From positions 124,001 through 188,000 of the forward strand of contig JACKPV010000030.1 in the NCBI GenBank assembly GCA_024233305.1: a stretch of 64,000 bases of DNA, read 5' to 3'. Source of the stretch: Verrucomicrobiales bacterium. Lineage in GTDB: Bacteria; Verrucomicrobiota; Verrucomicrobiia; Limisphaerales; J093. A program made the position numbers and the translations under genes. Each line of letters starts with the position of its first letter. The first letter of the stretch is position 1. Below, piece by piece: positions 17,469-26,152 of this stretch. Below the pieces are notes generated by a model, which ran no database searches, was not told the DNA's origin, and worked only from the letters and a program-made list of their open reading frames with translations.

Positions 17469-19474
17469 GGAACGGGTGTTCCCTGGTCGGGGGCGTCCGG
17501 CGGGGCAGCGGGCGGGGTGTCGGACGCGGTCCGGGCGCCGGGCACCCGCCAGTCGCCTTCGCGGCGCGTCACCCCTTCCTGATCGAGCTTCTCGCACAGC
17601 GGCACCATCAACCGGCGGGTGCACCCCACGGCTTGGCGCAAATCACTGACGCTGGCCCGGCTGTTCTGCTCGAGGTGCTTCCGGACCTTGCGCACCGCCC
17701 GATTGTAAGCCCCGATGGAGACCACAAGATCCGGGCCAACCGCCACGGCTTCGCCGCTGTTGAGCAGAAAGCGCAAGGCCTCGAAGCTGGTGCGGTCGGG
17801 GGCCAGTTCCTTGCGTGACGGGGGATCGAAGGGGCGCGCCATCAGGGCGGCGCGAATCCGTTTGCCGGCCGCTTCGAGATGCGGAGGCAGGGCGAGGCGG
17901 TGGCCCGTCCGACCGATGAAGGTGCCGGACCTCTCGAAGCCGGAGGCCAGCAGGTCGGTCAGCAGCGCCTCGAACGTGCCCGGACAACCGAGCGCCGGTT
18001 TCAACACCACCCGCATTTGGGCCAGCGACAGCCCGGGCCGTTCCGGATGCGCGTGGTGCTCGAACTGGATGGCTTCGGTGGCGCTCCGGCGCAGGGCCTC
18101 CCACCATTGCGGGGCGAAGAGGAGGCCCGCGCGGGCGATGAGTTCTCCGGCCTCGACCATCCTGGCGACCGTGGCCTCGACCTCATCGAAGCTGAACCGC
18201 GTCTTCAGCAGGACACGCTCGCGCCGGGTGGCGCCGTTCCGGGCGAGTTCCGTGGCGAGGAACGTCCCCGGGTCTTCCGGACGGCGGGCCCTGGCTTGCA
18301 GGAAACTCCCCTGCTCTTCGGAACGCCACAGCCGTCGGTCGGCATCGGGATCCAGCACCAAACCTCCCGCCAGGGTGGCCTGCTCTGCCGCATCGCGAAC
18401 CACCAGCCGGTCGCCGGCGAACAGGAACACCGGCTGGCCCAACCGGATTTCGGCGAGGACCCGCTGGCCGGGCTTCAGCTCGGTCGCGTCGCGCAGGCGG
18501 ACCCGTCCCGGACCGTTGGTGCTGCCGTGGTGGATGCGTACCACCGCGCCATCTTTCAGCGGTCGCGCTGCCGGCGTGTCCCGCCCCTGCAGCCGAGCGG
18601 ATTTTTCCAGCCACACGTCCAGGGTGTCATGCGGTTCTCCGAGCGTGCCCAAGGTGACCACCTGCCCCCGCGCGAGCCCGTCCGGGTCGAGTTCCGACAA
18701 CGGCTCGATCTCGGGCAGATTCAACGCGGTCCGCATGCCGGGCTGCGCGCGGGCGACTTCCTGATGGTCGCTTTGCAGGCTGCGAATCCGGCTGGTGCGT
18801 TCCCCCGGCCGCAACACCACGGTCTGCCCCTTTTCGAGGCTGCCACCCGTCAGGGTCCCGGTGGCGACGGTCCCGATGCCCGGCAGGCTGAACACGCGGT
18901 CCACCGCCAGCCGCGGTTTGCCGAGATCGACCGGGGGCGGTGCGGCGGCGGCAACCGAGCGGAGGGCGGCACGCAGTTCGTCGAGGCCTTCCCCACGGTG
19001 CGCGGAAGTGGCCACTATCGGGGCGTCCGCCAGCGGGCTGCCGGCCAGTTCGGCGCGGATGGCGTCGATCAAGGGTGCCGTGCCACCCGGGGTGAGGTCG
19101 CTCTTCGTCAGCGCCACCACCCCTCGCCGGACCCCTAGGTAGGCGAGGATTTGCAGGTGTTCCTCCGTTTGCGGCATCCAGCCGTCATCTGCCGCCACGA
19201 CCAGCAACGCCAGATCCACCGAACCAACCCCCGCCACCATGTTCTTCACGAAATCCTCATGGCCCGGCACATCCACGATCCCGAGACGCAAGGTCCCGGC
19301 GTCCGGTTCCGGTCCAGGCAGTTCGAGATGGGCGAACCCGAGGTCGATGGTGATGCCGCGGGCCTGTTCCTCGGGCAAGCGGTCCGGGTCCGTGCCGGTC
19401 AACGCCTTCACCAGGGCGCTCTTTCCGTGGTCGACGTGACCCGCCGTGGCGAGGATGTAGTGGCGTTGTGACAT
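17465..19474 (-). CDS. selB: Selenocysteine-specific translation elongation factor SelB
   Basis: SelB delivers Sec-tRNA(Sec) to UGA codons marked by a SECIS hairpin. The start is ATG 19474 (MSQRHYILATAGHVDHGKSA), just before the G1 loop GHVDHGKS at 12-19. Further G-motifs are 'RLPEEQARGITIDLGFAHL', 'DVPGHEDFVKNMVAGVGSVD' and TKSD. The EF-Tu-like domains are followed by a C-terminal winged-helix array, seen as 'FSFDEVEATVARMVEAGELI', 'LRFLLNSGEAVAVGPDLVVS' and 'VSDLRQAVGCTRRLMVPLCE'. That array binds SECIS RNA and is the feature that separates SelB from EF-Tu. At 669 residues it is slightly longer than usual because of a Pro/Ala-rich tail. selA, selC, selD and selenoprotein genes are not visible nearby. 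Confidence 0.95.
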   Translation of the reverse strand: MSQRHYILATAGHVDHGKSALVKALTGTDPDRLPEEQARGITIDLGFAHLELPGPEPDAGTLRLGIVDVPGHEDFVKNMVAGVGSVDLALLVVAADDGWMPQTEEHLQILAYLGVRRGVVALTKSDLTPGGTAPLIDAIRAELAGSPLADAPIVATSAHRGEGLDELRAALRSVAAAAPPPVDLGKPRLAVDRVFSLPGIGTVATGTLTGGSLEKGQTVVLRPGERTSRIRSLQSDHQEVARAQPGMRTALNLPEIEPLSELDPDGLARGQVVTLGTLGEPHDTLDVWLEKSARLQGRDTPAARPLKDGAVVRIHHGSTNGPGRVRLRDATELKPGQRVLAEIRLGQPVFLFAGDRLVVRDAAEQATLAGGLVLDPDADRRLWRSEEQGSFLQARARRPEDPGTFLATELARNGATRRERVLLKTRFSFDEVEATVARMVEAGELIARAGLLFAPQWWEALRRSATEAIQFEHHAHPERPGLSLAQMRVVLKPALGCPGTFEALLTDLLASGFERSGTFIGRTGHRLALPPHLEAAGKRIRAALMARPFDPPSRKELAPDRTSFEALRFLLNSGEAVAVGPDLVVSIGAYNRAVRKVRKHLEQNSRASVSDLRQAVGCTRRLMVPLCEKLDQEGVTRREGDWRVPGARTASDTPPAAPPDAPDQGTPVP

Positions 19475-19602
19475 GCGTATGTATTGATCGCCGGGGACTG
19501 CCGGCAGCCGACGCGGGCTTCCTAACAGGGGGACGCCGCAGGCACAAGCCTCGGGATGCCGGACGCTTCGGGCCCCGAAGGCGGCGCCACGGGCGTCGCT
19601 CC

Positions 19603-20562
19603 CTACTTGAACCGGAGCCCGATTTCCGTTCCCACCTGCCGGATGTGTTTGGCCGCCGCCGCGTATTCCCCGGCCTTTTGCAGGTGCTCGATCATCAACG
19701 GCGGGGGCTCCGGAAGTCCGGCGAGGCGCCGGAGGTAGGTGGCGTAATCCAGCGCGCCCAACCCCGGCTGCACCTCGCGGAAGTGAATGTTCATCTCGAC
19801 CTCCCAGGCCAGATCCTTGGCATGACAACTCACGATCCAGCGCCCGAGCTTGTCGAAACACTCGTTGATCAGGTCGGCGTTCCGGTAAAAGCGCGCCGGC
19901 GAGTTCACGAGGTTGCAGGGATCCAGATGCACCGCGAACGCCGGCCGGTCGACCGCCCGGATCAGGTCGAGATAGCTCGCCACGCTGTCCGGCAAGGCCC
20001 ACCCCATCATCTCGTAGGCGAACCGGGCCCGCTGCGGCTTGACGGCGTCGATGATCCGGCGGGCGTTCTCGACGGCGGCGTCGAAGAACGCCGGCGAGAG
20101 GTTGCCGGGATGCGGCCCGAACCAAACCTCCGGGTTGAATGAACCCGCGATGTCGACGCAGCAACGCGCCCCAATGGCTTCCGCGAGGGCCAGGCCGTCG
20201 ATCACCGTTTGCAGGTTCGCGCGGCGCCGATCCGGATCCGCATCGAGCAGATTCACCCACCGCCCCACCTCCGCGATCACGACGTCGTGCTTTGCAAAGG
20301 CCTCGCGCAGGGCCCGGATGCGGTCGGTCTCGGTCAGCGCCACGCCGGGGCAATACGCCGCACCGTAGCCCAGCTCGCGGTGGCGGCGCGCCAGTTCTTC
20401 CGGGTCGTCGGGCGCGTCAAACACCGGGGCGCCAAGGCGAAGCGCCGGCCGGTCGGTCCCGGTGGGTTCGGCGCCGCGCGAGGGTCGGGGCGCCAGCAGG
20501 CAGGCGCCGGTCAAGGCCGCGCCGGCCCGGCCGAGGAAGTGACGTCGGGGCATGCAGTTCAT
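19603..20562 (-). CDS. Exported sugar phosphate isomerase/epimerase-like TIM barrel protein
   Basis: The 319-residue product begins MNCMPRRHFLGRAGAALTGA, a twin-arginine-type leader (RRHFLG). The rest fits the AP_endonuc_2/xylose isomerase-like TIM barrel: 'ELGYGAAYCPGVALTETD', 'ANLQTVIDGLALAEAIGARC', 'FAYEMMGWALPDS', 'AVHLDPCNLVNSP', 'WIVSCHAKDLAWEVEMN' and 'PPLMIEHLQKAGEYAAA'. The Glu/Asp/His/Glu metal ligands appear to be present in those strands. It would isomerise or epimerise a sugar in the periplasm. The upstream esterase gene ends only 14 bp before it, so the two are likely co-transcribed. The substrate is unknown. Confidence 0.8.
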   Translation of the reverse strand: MNCMPRRHFLGRAGAALTGACLLAPRPSRGAEPTGTDRPALRLGAPVFDAPDDPEELARRHRELGYGAAYCPGVALTETDRIRALREAFAKHDVVIAEVGRWVNLLDADPDRRRANLQTVIDGLALAEAIGARCCVDIAGSFNPEVWFGPHPGNLSPAFFDAAVENARRIIDAVKPQRARFAYEMMGWALPDSVASYLDLIRAVDRPAFAVHLDPCNLVNSPARFYRNADLINECFDKLGRWIVSCHAKDLAWEVEMNIHFREVQPGLGALDYATYLRRLAGLPEPPPLMIEHLQKAGEYAAAAKHIRQVGTEIGLRFK

Positions 20563-20576
20563 GGCGTCGGATGCGG

Positions 20577-21479
20577 TCAGGGTTTCGAGAGCCAGCCGCC
20601 GGCACGCAGCCAGTCGGTCACCCGATCCGGCCAGGCGGTAACCGGATTGTCGGTGCGGCGCAGCCCGTAGCCGTGGCCGCCGTTCGGATAGAGGTGCAAT
20701 TCGACCGGCACCTTCGCCTGTTTCAGGGCGAGCGCGTAGTGGAGGACGTTCTCCGGGCGCACCGGATCGTCGGCGGCCATCACCAGAATCGTGGGGGGCG
20801 TGTTTTCCGTCACCGGCAGGAGCGGTGAAATCTTGTCGCCCTCCTCCTTGACGGTGAGGTAGGCCGGGTAAATCAGCGCGGCGAAGTCGGGCCGGCAGGG
20901 CAGATCGTCGGCGTCATCGACGCGCGCGTAAGTCCGCCCCGCGTGGTGGTTGCTCAGCAGGGCGGCGAGGTTGCCGCCCGCGGAGAAGCCCAGGACCCCG
21001 ATGCGTTGCGGATCGAGACCGAGTTCGGCGGCCCGCGAGCGCAGCAAACCCATGGCCCGCTGCGCGTCCTCCAGCGGCGGTTCGTGTCGCTCGCGGTCGG
21101 GGCGTCTGGGCACGCGGTATTTCAGGAGCACGCCCGTCACGCCGATTTCGTTCAACCACTCGCAGACTTCGGTGCCTTCGAGATCCATCGCGAGGATGTG
21201 ATAACCGCCTCCCGGACAGACGAGAACCGCGGCGCCGGTGTTGCGGTGGGCGGTGGGCGAATAGACTGTGAGCGTCGGTTCCGAGACGTTCCCGAGCCGG
21301 ATCACGCGGCGGCCCGCGACCAGGTTGCCATCGGGTTTGGTCGTGTCGATCTCGGGATCGAGAACGGTTGTTTCGCCGGGGGGCTGGTCCGGCCAGAGTT
21401 TGAGCGTGATGGGTTCACCGGCGCGGCCGGAGCCCGCGAGCAGGCCGGCGAGGGCAAGGGAGGCGAGGAGGGATTTCAT
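20577..21479 (-). CDS. Secreted alpha/beta hydrolase (acetyl-xylan/BD-FAE-type esterase)
   Basis: The 300-residue protein starts at ATG 21479 (MKSLLASLALAGLLAGSGRA), giving a clean signal peptide; the frame extends 22 codons upstream without a better leader. It has the oxyanion motif CPGGGYHIL, the nucleophile elbow GFSAGG, 'MAADDPVRPEN' for the catalytic Asp and 'YPNGGHGYGLR' for the His. Family members remove acetyl or feruloyl groups from plant polysaccharides. Its neighbour downstream is an isomerase-like gene. Carbohydrate deacylation is inferred; the acyl group and polysaccharide are not known. Confidence 0.85.
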   Translation of the reverse strand: MKSLLASLALAGLLAGSGRAGEPITLKLWPDQPPGETTVLDPEIDTTKPDGNLVAGRRVIRLGNVSEPTLTVYSPTAHRNTGAAVLVCPGGGYHILAMDLEGTEVCEWLNEIGVTGVLLKYRVPRRPDRERHEPPLEDAQRAMGLLRSRAAELGLDPQRIGVLGFSAGGNLAALLSNHHAGRTYARVDDADDLPCRPDFAALIYPAYLTVKEEGDKISPLLPVTENTPPTILVMAADDPVRPENVLHYALALKQAKVPVELHLYPNGGHGYGLRRTDNPVTAWPDRVTDWLRAGGWLSKP

Positions 21480-21642
21480 GGTCTTCGTGCGTGATGAAAC
21501 AGTCATCGACCGCGGCTGACGATTCTTTTTCGCGCAGCGCAACAACCCCTTGCTCGGCGGCGGGCCGGCCTCCTTCGGAGGTCACGATTCCGATACCGAC
21601 CTTCGTCGTCGGTTAGGCCAAGCAGGAGTCGGGGGGAAGGCC

Positions 21643-21853
21643 CCTCGACGTCACCATTCAGCGACTCGTAGCCGCCGCCGTGTAGTCAGCGCATACTTCA
21701 TCGGCGATCCGGCCGCCGGGCACGACGATTCACCAAAACGTGGCTGCCGGTCGGAACCGCCGAGTCCGCGCGAGCCTATGGAGGTAAGTGCCGCGGAGAT
21801 CCGCGCCGATTACCGGTCGGCGGCTACAGCGTGCTGAGCGGATACGGCTCAGT
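21643..21853. repeat. Intergenic TIR element, copy A
   Basis: This element of about 210 bp fills most of the gap 21480-21877. Its left end (from 21643, ...CGTCACCATTCAG...TCGTAGCCGCCG) and right end (inverted, TGAGCCGTATCCGCTCAG...GTAGCCGCCG) form imperfect terminal inverted repeats of about 37 bp. The inner part (near 21720-21790, 'CGACGATTCACCA' then 'GCCGGTCGGAA') matches element C at 60508-60748 in the same orientation. Its right end is about 25 bp from the stop of the SGNH-like gene. It could be a MITE or a structured 3'-end element. Confidence 0.7.
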
Positions 21854-21877
21854 CGAGCGGGCCGGGGAGATGGCCGG

Positions 21878-22888
21878 TTATGGCTGCAGACGCGACAGGG
21901 CGGCCAGTTCGCGACCGAGCAGGGCGGTATACGGGACGCGACTGTCCGCGTCCAGGTGGGCGACGCTGGCGAAACGGTCGTCGGGAAGCATGAGCGGGAG
22001 GTCTTCCAGCGGTGCATCCGCCTGCAACCAGCCCGCCCATTCGTGGAGCATCACCCGGCATCGGTCCGCGTGATCGGCCAGGGCGAACGACTCCGGCGTC
22101 GGGGTGATGCCGACGACCAGCCGCACGCCGGCGGGCCAGTGTTCGCGGAAGCGGCGGCTCTCCGATTCGATCCGGGTTGCCAGCCGGTATTCGGCGTTGC
22201 CGCGCGCTTCTTCGGGACGGTAACGGTGGGGATCGATTGCGCTGCCTCCCTCGCGGCGCATGGCTGTTTCGAGGCCGGCGGCGAAGCCGTATTGGCGTCC
22301 ATACTCGCCCGGCAACGGCCAGGGCAGCATCCGGCTGAGGATCCTCCCGCGCAGCTGGGGAATCCCCAGGACCGCCGCGGCGCGCGCGTCGATCGTCTTC
22401 GATGGCATGCTGTCGTGTCCGGCCAGGAAGTCCTCGATCTGGCCGCGGAAGTAGTCCGGCGCCGCGGCCAGGCGCAGGCTTTCGGGGTGCATCAGCAGGA
22501 CCACGGTCCGCAGGCTTTGCGGGTTGGCGATGGCGTATTCGCGCACCAGCCGGGCGTGGGTCGGCAAATCGAGATAGCTCAGCGTCGCCAGGTTGATCAC
22601 CGGTTCGCCGAGCACCTCCTCGAGCCTGGTCGCCACCACGTTCATCAGGCAGGAGGAATCGCCGATGAGGAGGACCGACGCCCCGGTCGGCATCCGGCTC
22701 GCTTCCGCCTGGTGGATCAGGATCGTCCGGTCGATGTCGGTGGCCGGCCGCGGTGCAGGCCACCAACCGAACATTGCGCCCGCGTGCAGCACCGCCGCCC
22801 CGAGCGCGAGGCAACCGACTGTCGGACCCAGCATCCGACCGAGGTCATGGCAATGGAATTCGTAGCGATGGCTGTCCATGTCGGTCAA
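21878..22888 (-). CDS. Membrane-anchored SGNH-like protein, AlgJ/AlgX-type partner of MBOAT
   Basis: The 336-residue protein has one N-terminal membrane segment (~18-40, MLGPTVGCLALGAAVLHAGA). An extracytoplasmic domain follows with the SGNH-type block LLIGDSSCLMN (Ser78), 'INLATLSYLDLPTHARLVRE' and 'TVVLLMHPESLRL'. Its ATG overlaps the MBOAT stop (ATGA, 22885-22888). Pairing of an MBOAT with a GDSL/SGNH-like protein is the layout of AlgI-AlgJ/X and PatA/B systems, in which acyl groups cross the membrane and are placed on an exopolysaccharide or peptidoglycan. The catalytic His/Asp pair is not clearly assignable. Confidence 0.75.
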   Translation of the reverse strand: MTDMDSHRYEFHCHDLGRMLGPTVGCLALGAAVLHAGAMFGWWPAPRPATDIDRTILIHQAEASRMPTGASVLLIGDSSCLMNVVATRLEEVLGEPVINLATLSYLDLPTHARLVREYAIANPQSLRTVVLLMHPESLRLAAAPDYFRGQIEDFLAGHDSMPSKTIDARAAAVLGIPQLRGRILSRMLPWPLPGEYGRQYGFAAGLETAMRREGGSAIDPHRYRPEEARGNAEYRLATRIESESRRFREHWPAGVRLVVGITPTPESFALADHADRCRVMLHEWAGWLQADAPLEDLPLMLPDDRFASVAHLDADSRVPYTALLGRELAALSRLQP

Positions 22889-24321
22889 AACTGGAAGTAG
22901 ATGAACGGCGAGGCCTGTCGTTTCCAGAAGGTGACGATCAGCAGGACCAGCACGGCCTGCAAAGCGCCCCGGACCCAGGCCGGCGCCCGGGCCGGCGCGA
23001 GCAGGTCACCTGAACGGGCTTGCCACCATTGCACCAGCAGCAGTGGCCCGACGAACGCCAGCAACCCCTGCATGTAGTCCGGGGTCCAGGCCGGCCAGTG
23101 CCAGTTCGCCAGCGCGCCGGTCATCGCCGCCACCTGTTCCCAGGATCCCGCGCGGAACAGCAGCCAGCCGTAGAGCACGAACAGACTCGTCGCACCCCAG
23201 GAAACCACCCTTCGCCAGCGACCGGGCGCGGCCGGAAGCGTACTCGCTGGCAACCCGTCCGAAGGCCGGGCGGCAAGATCGGCCTTCCGTGTCAGGACGA
23301 GCCCGATTCCGTGCCACCCACCCCAGAGCACAAAGTGCCACGCGGCCCCGTGCCACAGCCCGCCGAGCACCATCGTCAGCAACAGGTTGAGCCGCGTTCG
23401 CCATAGCCCGCGACGGTTGCCTCCGAGGCTGATATAGAGGTAGTCGCGCAGCCACGTCGACAGGCTGATGTGCCAGCGCCGCCAGAACTCGCGCGGACTG
23501 GTCGCGAAGTAGGGCAGGTTGAAGTTCACCATCAGGTCGAACCCGAGCCACTTCGCCAACCCGCGGGCAATGTCCGAGTAGCCCGAGAAGTCCCCGTAAA
23601 TCTGGAAGGCGAAGGCCAGCGTTCCGAGCACCACCGCCGGGCCGGAATCGGTCGGATGCTGGTAAACCAACTCGACCATCGGGGCCAGGTTGTCGGCCAC
23701 CACGACCTTCTTAAACAGGCCCCACAGCACCAGCCAGAGCCCGTCGCGCAGGTGCGTCCGGGTGATGCTCCGGGTCGACTCGAACTGGGGCAGCAGGTGA
23801 CTGGCGCGTTCGATGGGCCCGGCGACCAGCTGCGGGAAGAACGCGACATAGGCCAGGAAGTTCAGCAGATTCCGCGTGGCGGCGAGCCGGCCCCGGTAGA
23901 CGTCCAACGAGTAACTCATCGATTGGAACGTGTAGAACGAGATGCCGACCGGCAGGACGATGTTCAACGTGCGGGGATCGGCAGGCAGGCCAACGGCCGC
24001 GAGCACTTCGACGAACGAATCGACGAAGAAGTTGAAATACTTGAAGACGCCGAGGACGCCGAGGTTGCCGGCCAGGCTGACCGACAGCCAGAACTTGCGC
24101 CCGCGGGGACCGACGGCGGTTTCGATGCGCCGCGCGGCAACGAAGTCCAGCAGGCTGGTCAGGAACAGGAGGACCAGGAACCGGGCGTCCCACCAGCCGT
24201 AGAAGACATAGCTGGCCAACAGAACGAGGGCGTTGCGCGCCACCAAATGCCGCCGGCAAAGGTGGAAGAGAAGCAGAAACGCCGCGAGAAACTGGAGAAA
24301 GGCGTTCGAGTTAAACAGCAT
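22885..24321 (-). CDS. MBOAT-family O-acyltransferase (AlgI/DltB-like)
   Basis: The protein has 478 residues from ATG 24321 (MLFNSNAFLQFLAAFLLLFH), chosen because AlgI-like proteins start with M(L/V)F.S..F; the open frame begins 14 codons earlier. It has about ten membrane segments. Hallmarks are 'LPVGISFYTFQSMSYSLDVY', 'FFPQLVAGPIERA', 'GDFSGYSDIARGLAKWLGF', 'EFWRRWHISLSTWLRDYLYI' and the catalytic-His motif GGLWHGAAWHF (His ~324). It transfers acyl groups, typically acetyl, across the membrane to a polymer acylated by its partner protein. The downstream SGNH-like gene overlaps by four bases. The polymer acylated cannot be deduced here. Confidence 0.93.
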   Translation of the reverse strand: MLFNSNAFLQFLAAFLLLFHLCRRHLVARNALVLLASYVFYGWWDARFLVLLFLTSLLDFVAARRIETAVGPRGRKFWLSVSLAGNLGVLGVFKYFNFFVDSFVEVLAAVGLPADPRTLNIVLPVGISFYTFQSMSYSLDVYRGRLAATRNLLNFLAYVAFFPQLVAGPIERASHLLPQFESTRSITRTHLRDGLWLVLWGLFKKVVVADNLAPMVELVYQHPTDSGPAVVLGTLAFAFQIYGDFSGYSDIARGLAKWLGFDLMVNFNLPYFATSPREFWRRWHISLSTWLRDYLYISLGGNRRGLWRTRLNLLLTMVLGGLWHGAAWHFVLWGGWHGIGLVLTRKADLAARPSDGLPASTLPAAPGRWRRVVSWGATSLFVLYGWLLFRAGSWEQVAAMTGALANWHWPAWTPDYMQGLLAFVGPLLLVQWWQARSGDLLAPARAPAWVRGALQAVLVLLIVTFWKRQASPFIYFQF

Positions 24322-24678
24322 CGCAACAGCGTTCTGGCCCGGGCGGACGACGGGCAAATCCAACGTTCTTTGCCGACCATCCGGCCGATCGTGATCATGC
24401 TCGTAATCCTGCCCGCCATCCGGGCCGTCCGTTGGCCGATCGGCACTTGGTGAAGCCGGTCCGCATCAGAATGCAGGGTTACGGTGAGGATTACGATGAC
24501 GAAAGGCGAGTCGGAAGCAACCGGGATGCGCAGGCGACCGCCCCCCGGACCGGACCCCGGATTGACCCCGGCCAAGCTTCGGCTACTCTAGTCCCACCGC
24601 CGCCCGGGGCGAGGTTATTTCCCTCGCGAGCCGGGGCATGAGCCGCATTTTCGGGGCTTTGGCAAGATTATCGCTTCA
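24322..24678 (+). other. Divergent promoter region with a degenerate inverted motif
   Basis: These 357 bases separate the divergent MBOAT and pseudopilin genes. Two copies of GGATTACGA(t/g)(g/c)atga occur in inverted orientation (near 24393-24410 and 24487-24500). They could be the arms of a small repeat. The rest shows no gene. Confidence 0.35.
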
Positions 24679-25398
24679 ATGGCCGTCATGACTCGCCCTC
24701 GAGGCCTGACTCAACGCGTCACCGACGCCCGGCAGGATGCCCCGCCGGGGGAGCGGCGACGCGCCTTCACGTTGATCGAACTGCTGGTGGTGATCGCCAT
24801 CATTGCGATTCTGGCGGGCATGCTCCTGCCGGCCCTGAGCCGGGCGAAGGCGAAGGCCAAACAGGTGCAATGCCTGAACAACCTCCGGCAAATCGGCGTT
24901 GCCACACTGATCTACCTCGACGATTCCGATGGCCTGATCCAGATCAACGCCCCCCTCGACCCGGGCGTGACCTGGGCCAGCCTGTTGAGCACGAACCAGG
25001 ATCTCGGCCCCAGGGAACTCTTCCTTTGCCCCAGCTATCCGCCACATGTCTTCAGCAACTGGTACCGCACCTACGGGGTGCGGATGGACCCGCCGACCAA
25101 TTACGTCCGGGGCGACTTCGACGAGTTCCTCAAGGCGGATGCCGTGCCGCGGCCGCTGGATTACCTGCACGTGGCAGACACCACGAGCCGGGGCCGGCTG
25201 GGCATCGGCGCCCAACAGTTCTATTCCTTCCGGGTCTCAAGCGAATACGAAGTGCATGGCCGCCACGGTCCGGTGGCCAACGGGTTGTTTCTTGACGGGC
25301 ACGTCGAAGGCTGCAACCGGTCGCGGCTCGAGGGGCTCGGCATTACCGGCCTGTTCGAGGTGGACACCGTTCCGGGCTATTTCGGTGGGGGCGGCTGA
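24679..25398 (+). CDS. Type II/IV pseudopilin-like protein with H-X9-DG tail
   Basis: The 239-residue protein has a prepilin leader ending RRRA followed by FTLIELLVVIAIIAILAGML (A29/F30 cleavage, Glu34 at +5), so a prepilin peptidase would cleave and methylate it. 'RAKAKAKQVQCLNNLRQIG' continues the N-terminal helix, and the C-terminus has the H-X9-DG pattern in 'HGRHGPVANGLFLDGHVE'. Verrucomicrobia and Planctomycetes encode many such proteins; most have unknown roles in secretion or surface structures. Alternative start ATG 24688. The next gene begins inside its stop codon (TGATG), indicating translational coupling. Confidence 0.85.
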   Translation: MAVMTRPRGLTQRVTDARQDAPPGERRRAFTLIELLVVIAIIAILAGMLLPALSRAKAKAKQVQCLNNLRQIGVATLIYLDDSDGLIQINAPLDPGVTWASLLSTNQDLGPRELFLCPSYPPHVFSNWYRTYGVRMDPPTNYVRGDFDEFLKADAVPRPLDYLHVADTTSRGRLGIGAQQFYSFRVSSEYEVHGRHGPVANGLFLDGHVEGCNRSRLEGLGITGLFEVDTVPGYFGGGG

Positions 25399-26135
25399 TG
25401 CGCATTTCCCGCCCCAGCCTGCTGGCCTGGTTATGTGTCGCGGTCGTTCTGGGCGTCGGAGCGCGTTTCTATTTCTCCTCTGACCGCGCCCTCCGCGGAG
25501 CCGCCAGGGATCGGCGCGCCCTGGCCCTGGAGATCCTTGGCCGGCGGCTCGCCGCGTGCTGTTCGGGCGGTGAAGTGCTGGTGATTGGCAACCCTTTCGT
25601 GCTGCTGCCCGATCAGCCGGCGGAGATTCGCACGTTCGAGCAGGCCGCCGTCGAGGGGTTGCTGGCGGGCGCGGGCAGCGCCTTGAAGTTCGGCGGAATC
25701 GCTCATCCCGCGTTGGATCCCCGGGCGGCCGCGAATCCGGCCGCCTACCCGCTTCCGCCGGATCTCCGGACGCCGCTGAGTGCCATGACCACGCGCGACG
25801 CCTGGGACCGGCTGCGTCAGGAACACCCGACCAGCACGCTCTGGGTCAGCCTCATCGGGCTGCCGGCGGGCGTCGGGAACCTGGAGGTCTGGCGAAGCCC
25901 GGAACCCCGCTTCGCCCTCCTTTTCCCCGACCTGCGGCTCCTCGGCGGCAGTGGGTCGGTGAAGGCCGCGTTCACCTCCGGCAAGCTGGTCGCCATCGTG
26001 CTCAACCGGCCCGGCGCGCCACCGGAAAGCGCGGACGCGGGGGGCGACCAACAGGATGAGTTCGACCGTCGTTATCTGCTGGTCACCCCGGAGAACTTCG
26101 AGGAAATGTACCGCCGCTATCCGGCCGCGTTCTGA
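25398..26135 (+). CDS. Hypothetical membrane-anchored protein coupled to the pseudopilin
   Basis: The 245-residue protein starts in the stop codon of the pseudopilin gene (TGATG). It has an N-terminal membrane anchor (LLAWLCVAVVLGVGARFYF) and a soluble domain containing 'LAACCSGGEVLVIGNPFVLL', 'STLWVSLIGLP', 'RFALLFPDLRLLGG' and 'RRYLLVTPENFEEMYRRYP'. The pattern of strands followed by helices suggests a Rossmann-like periplasmic-binding-type fold, but no family was recognised. Coupling with the pseudopilin suggests a shared process. Confidence 0.6.
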   Translation: MRISRPSLLAWLCVAVVLGVGARFYFSSDRALRGAARDRRALALEILGRRLAACCSGGEVLVIGNPFVLLPDQPAEIRTFEQAAVEGLLAGAGSALKFGGIAHPALDPRAAANPAAYPLPPDLRTPLSAMTTRDAWDRLRQEHPTSTLWVSLIGLPAGVGNLEVWRSPEPRFALLFPDLRLLGGSGSVKAAFTSGKLVAIVLNRPGAPPESADAGGDQQDEFDRRYLLVTPENFEEMYRRYPAAF

Positions 26136-26152
26136 GCCGCAGCTCCCGAGGC

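Noticed and set aside
24660..24675. Sigma-54-like -24/-12 promoter (TGGCAAG-N4-TCGCT) before the pseudopilin gene
   Set aside because: The GG/GC spacing fits, but transcription would start at about 24685, past the ATG at 24679, and two core positions differ from consensus. It works only if the start is ATG 24688 with a leaderless transcript.
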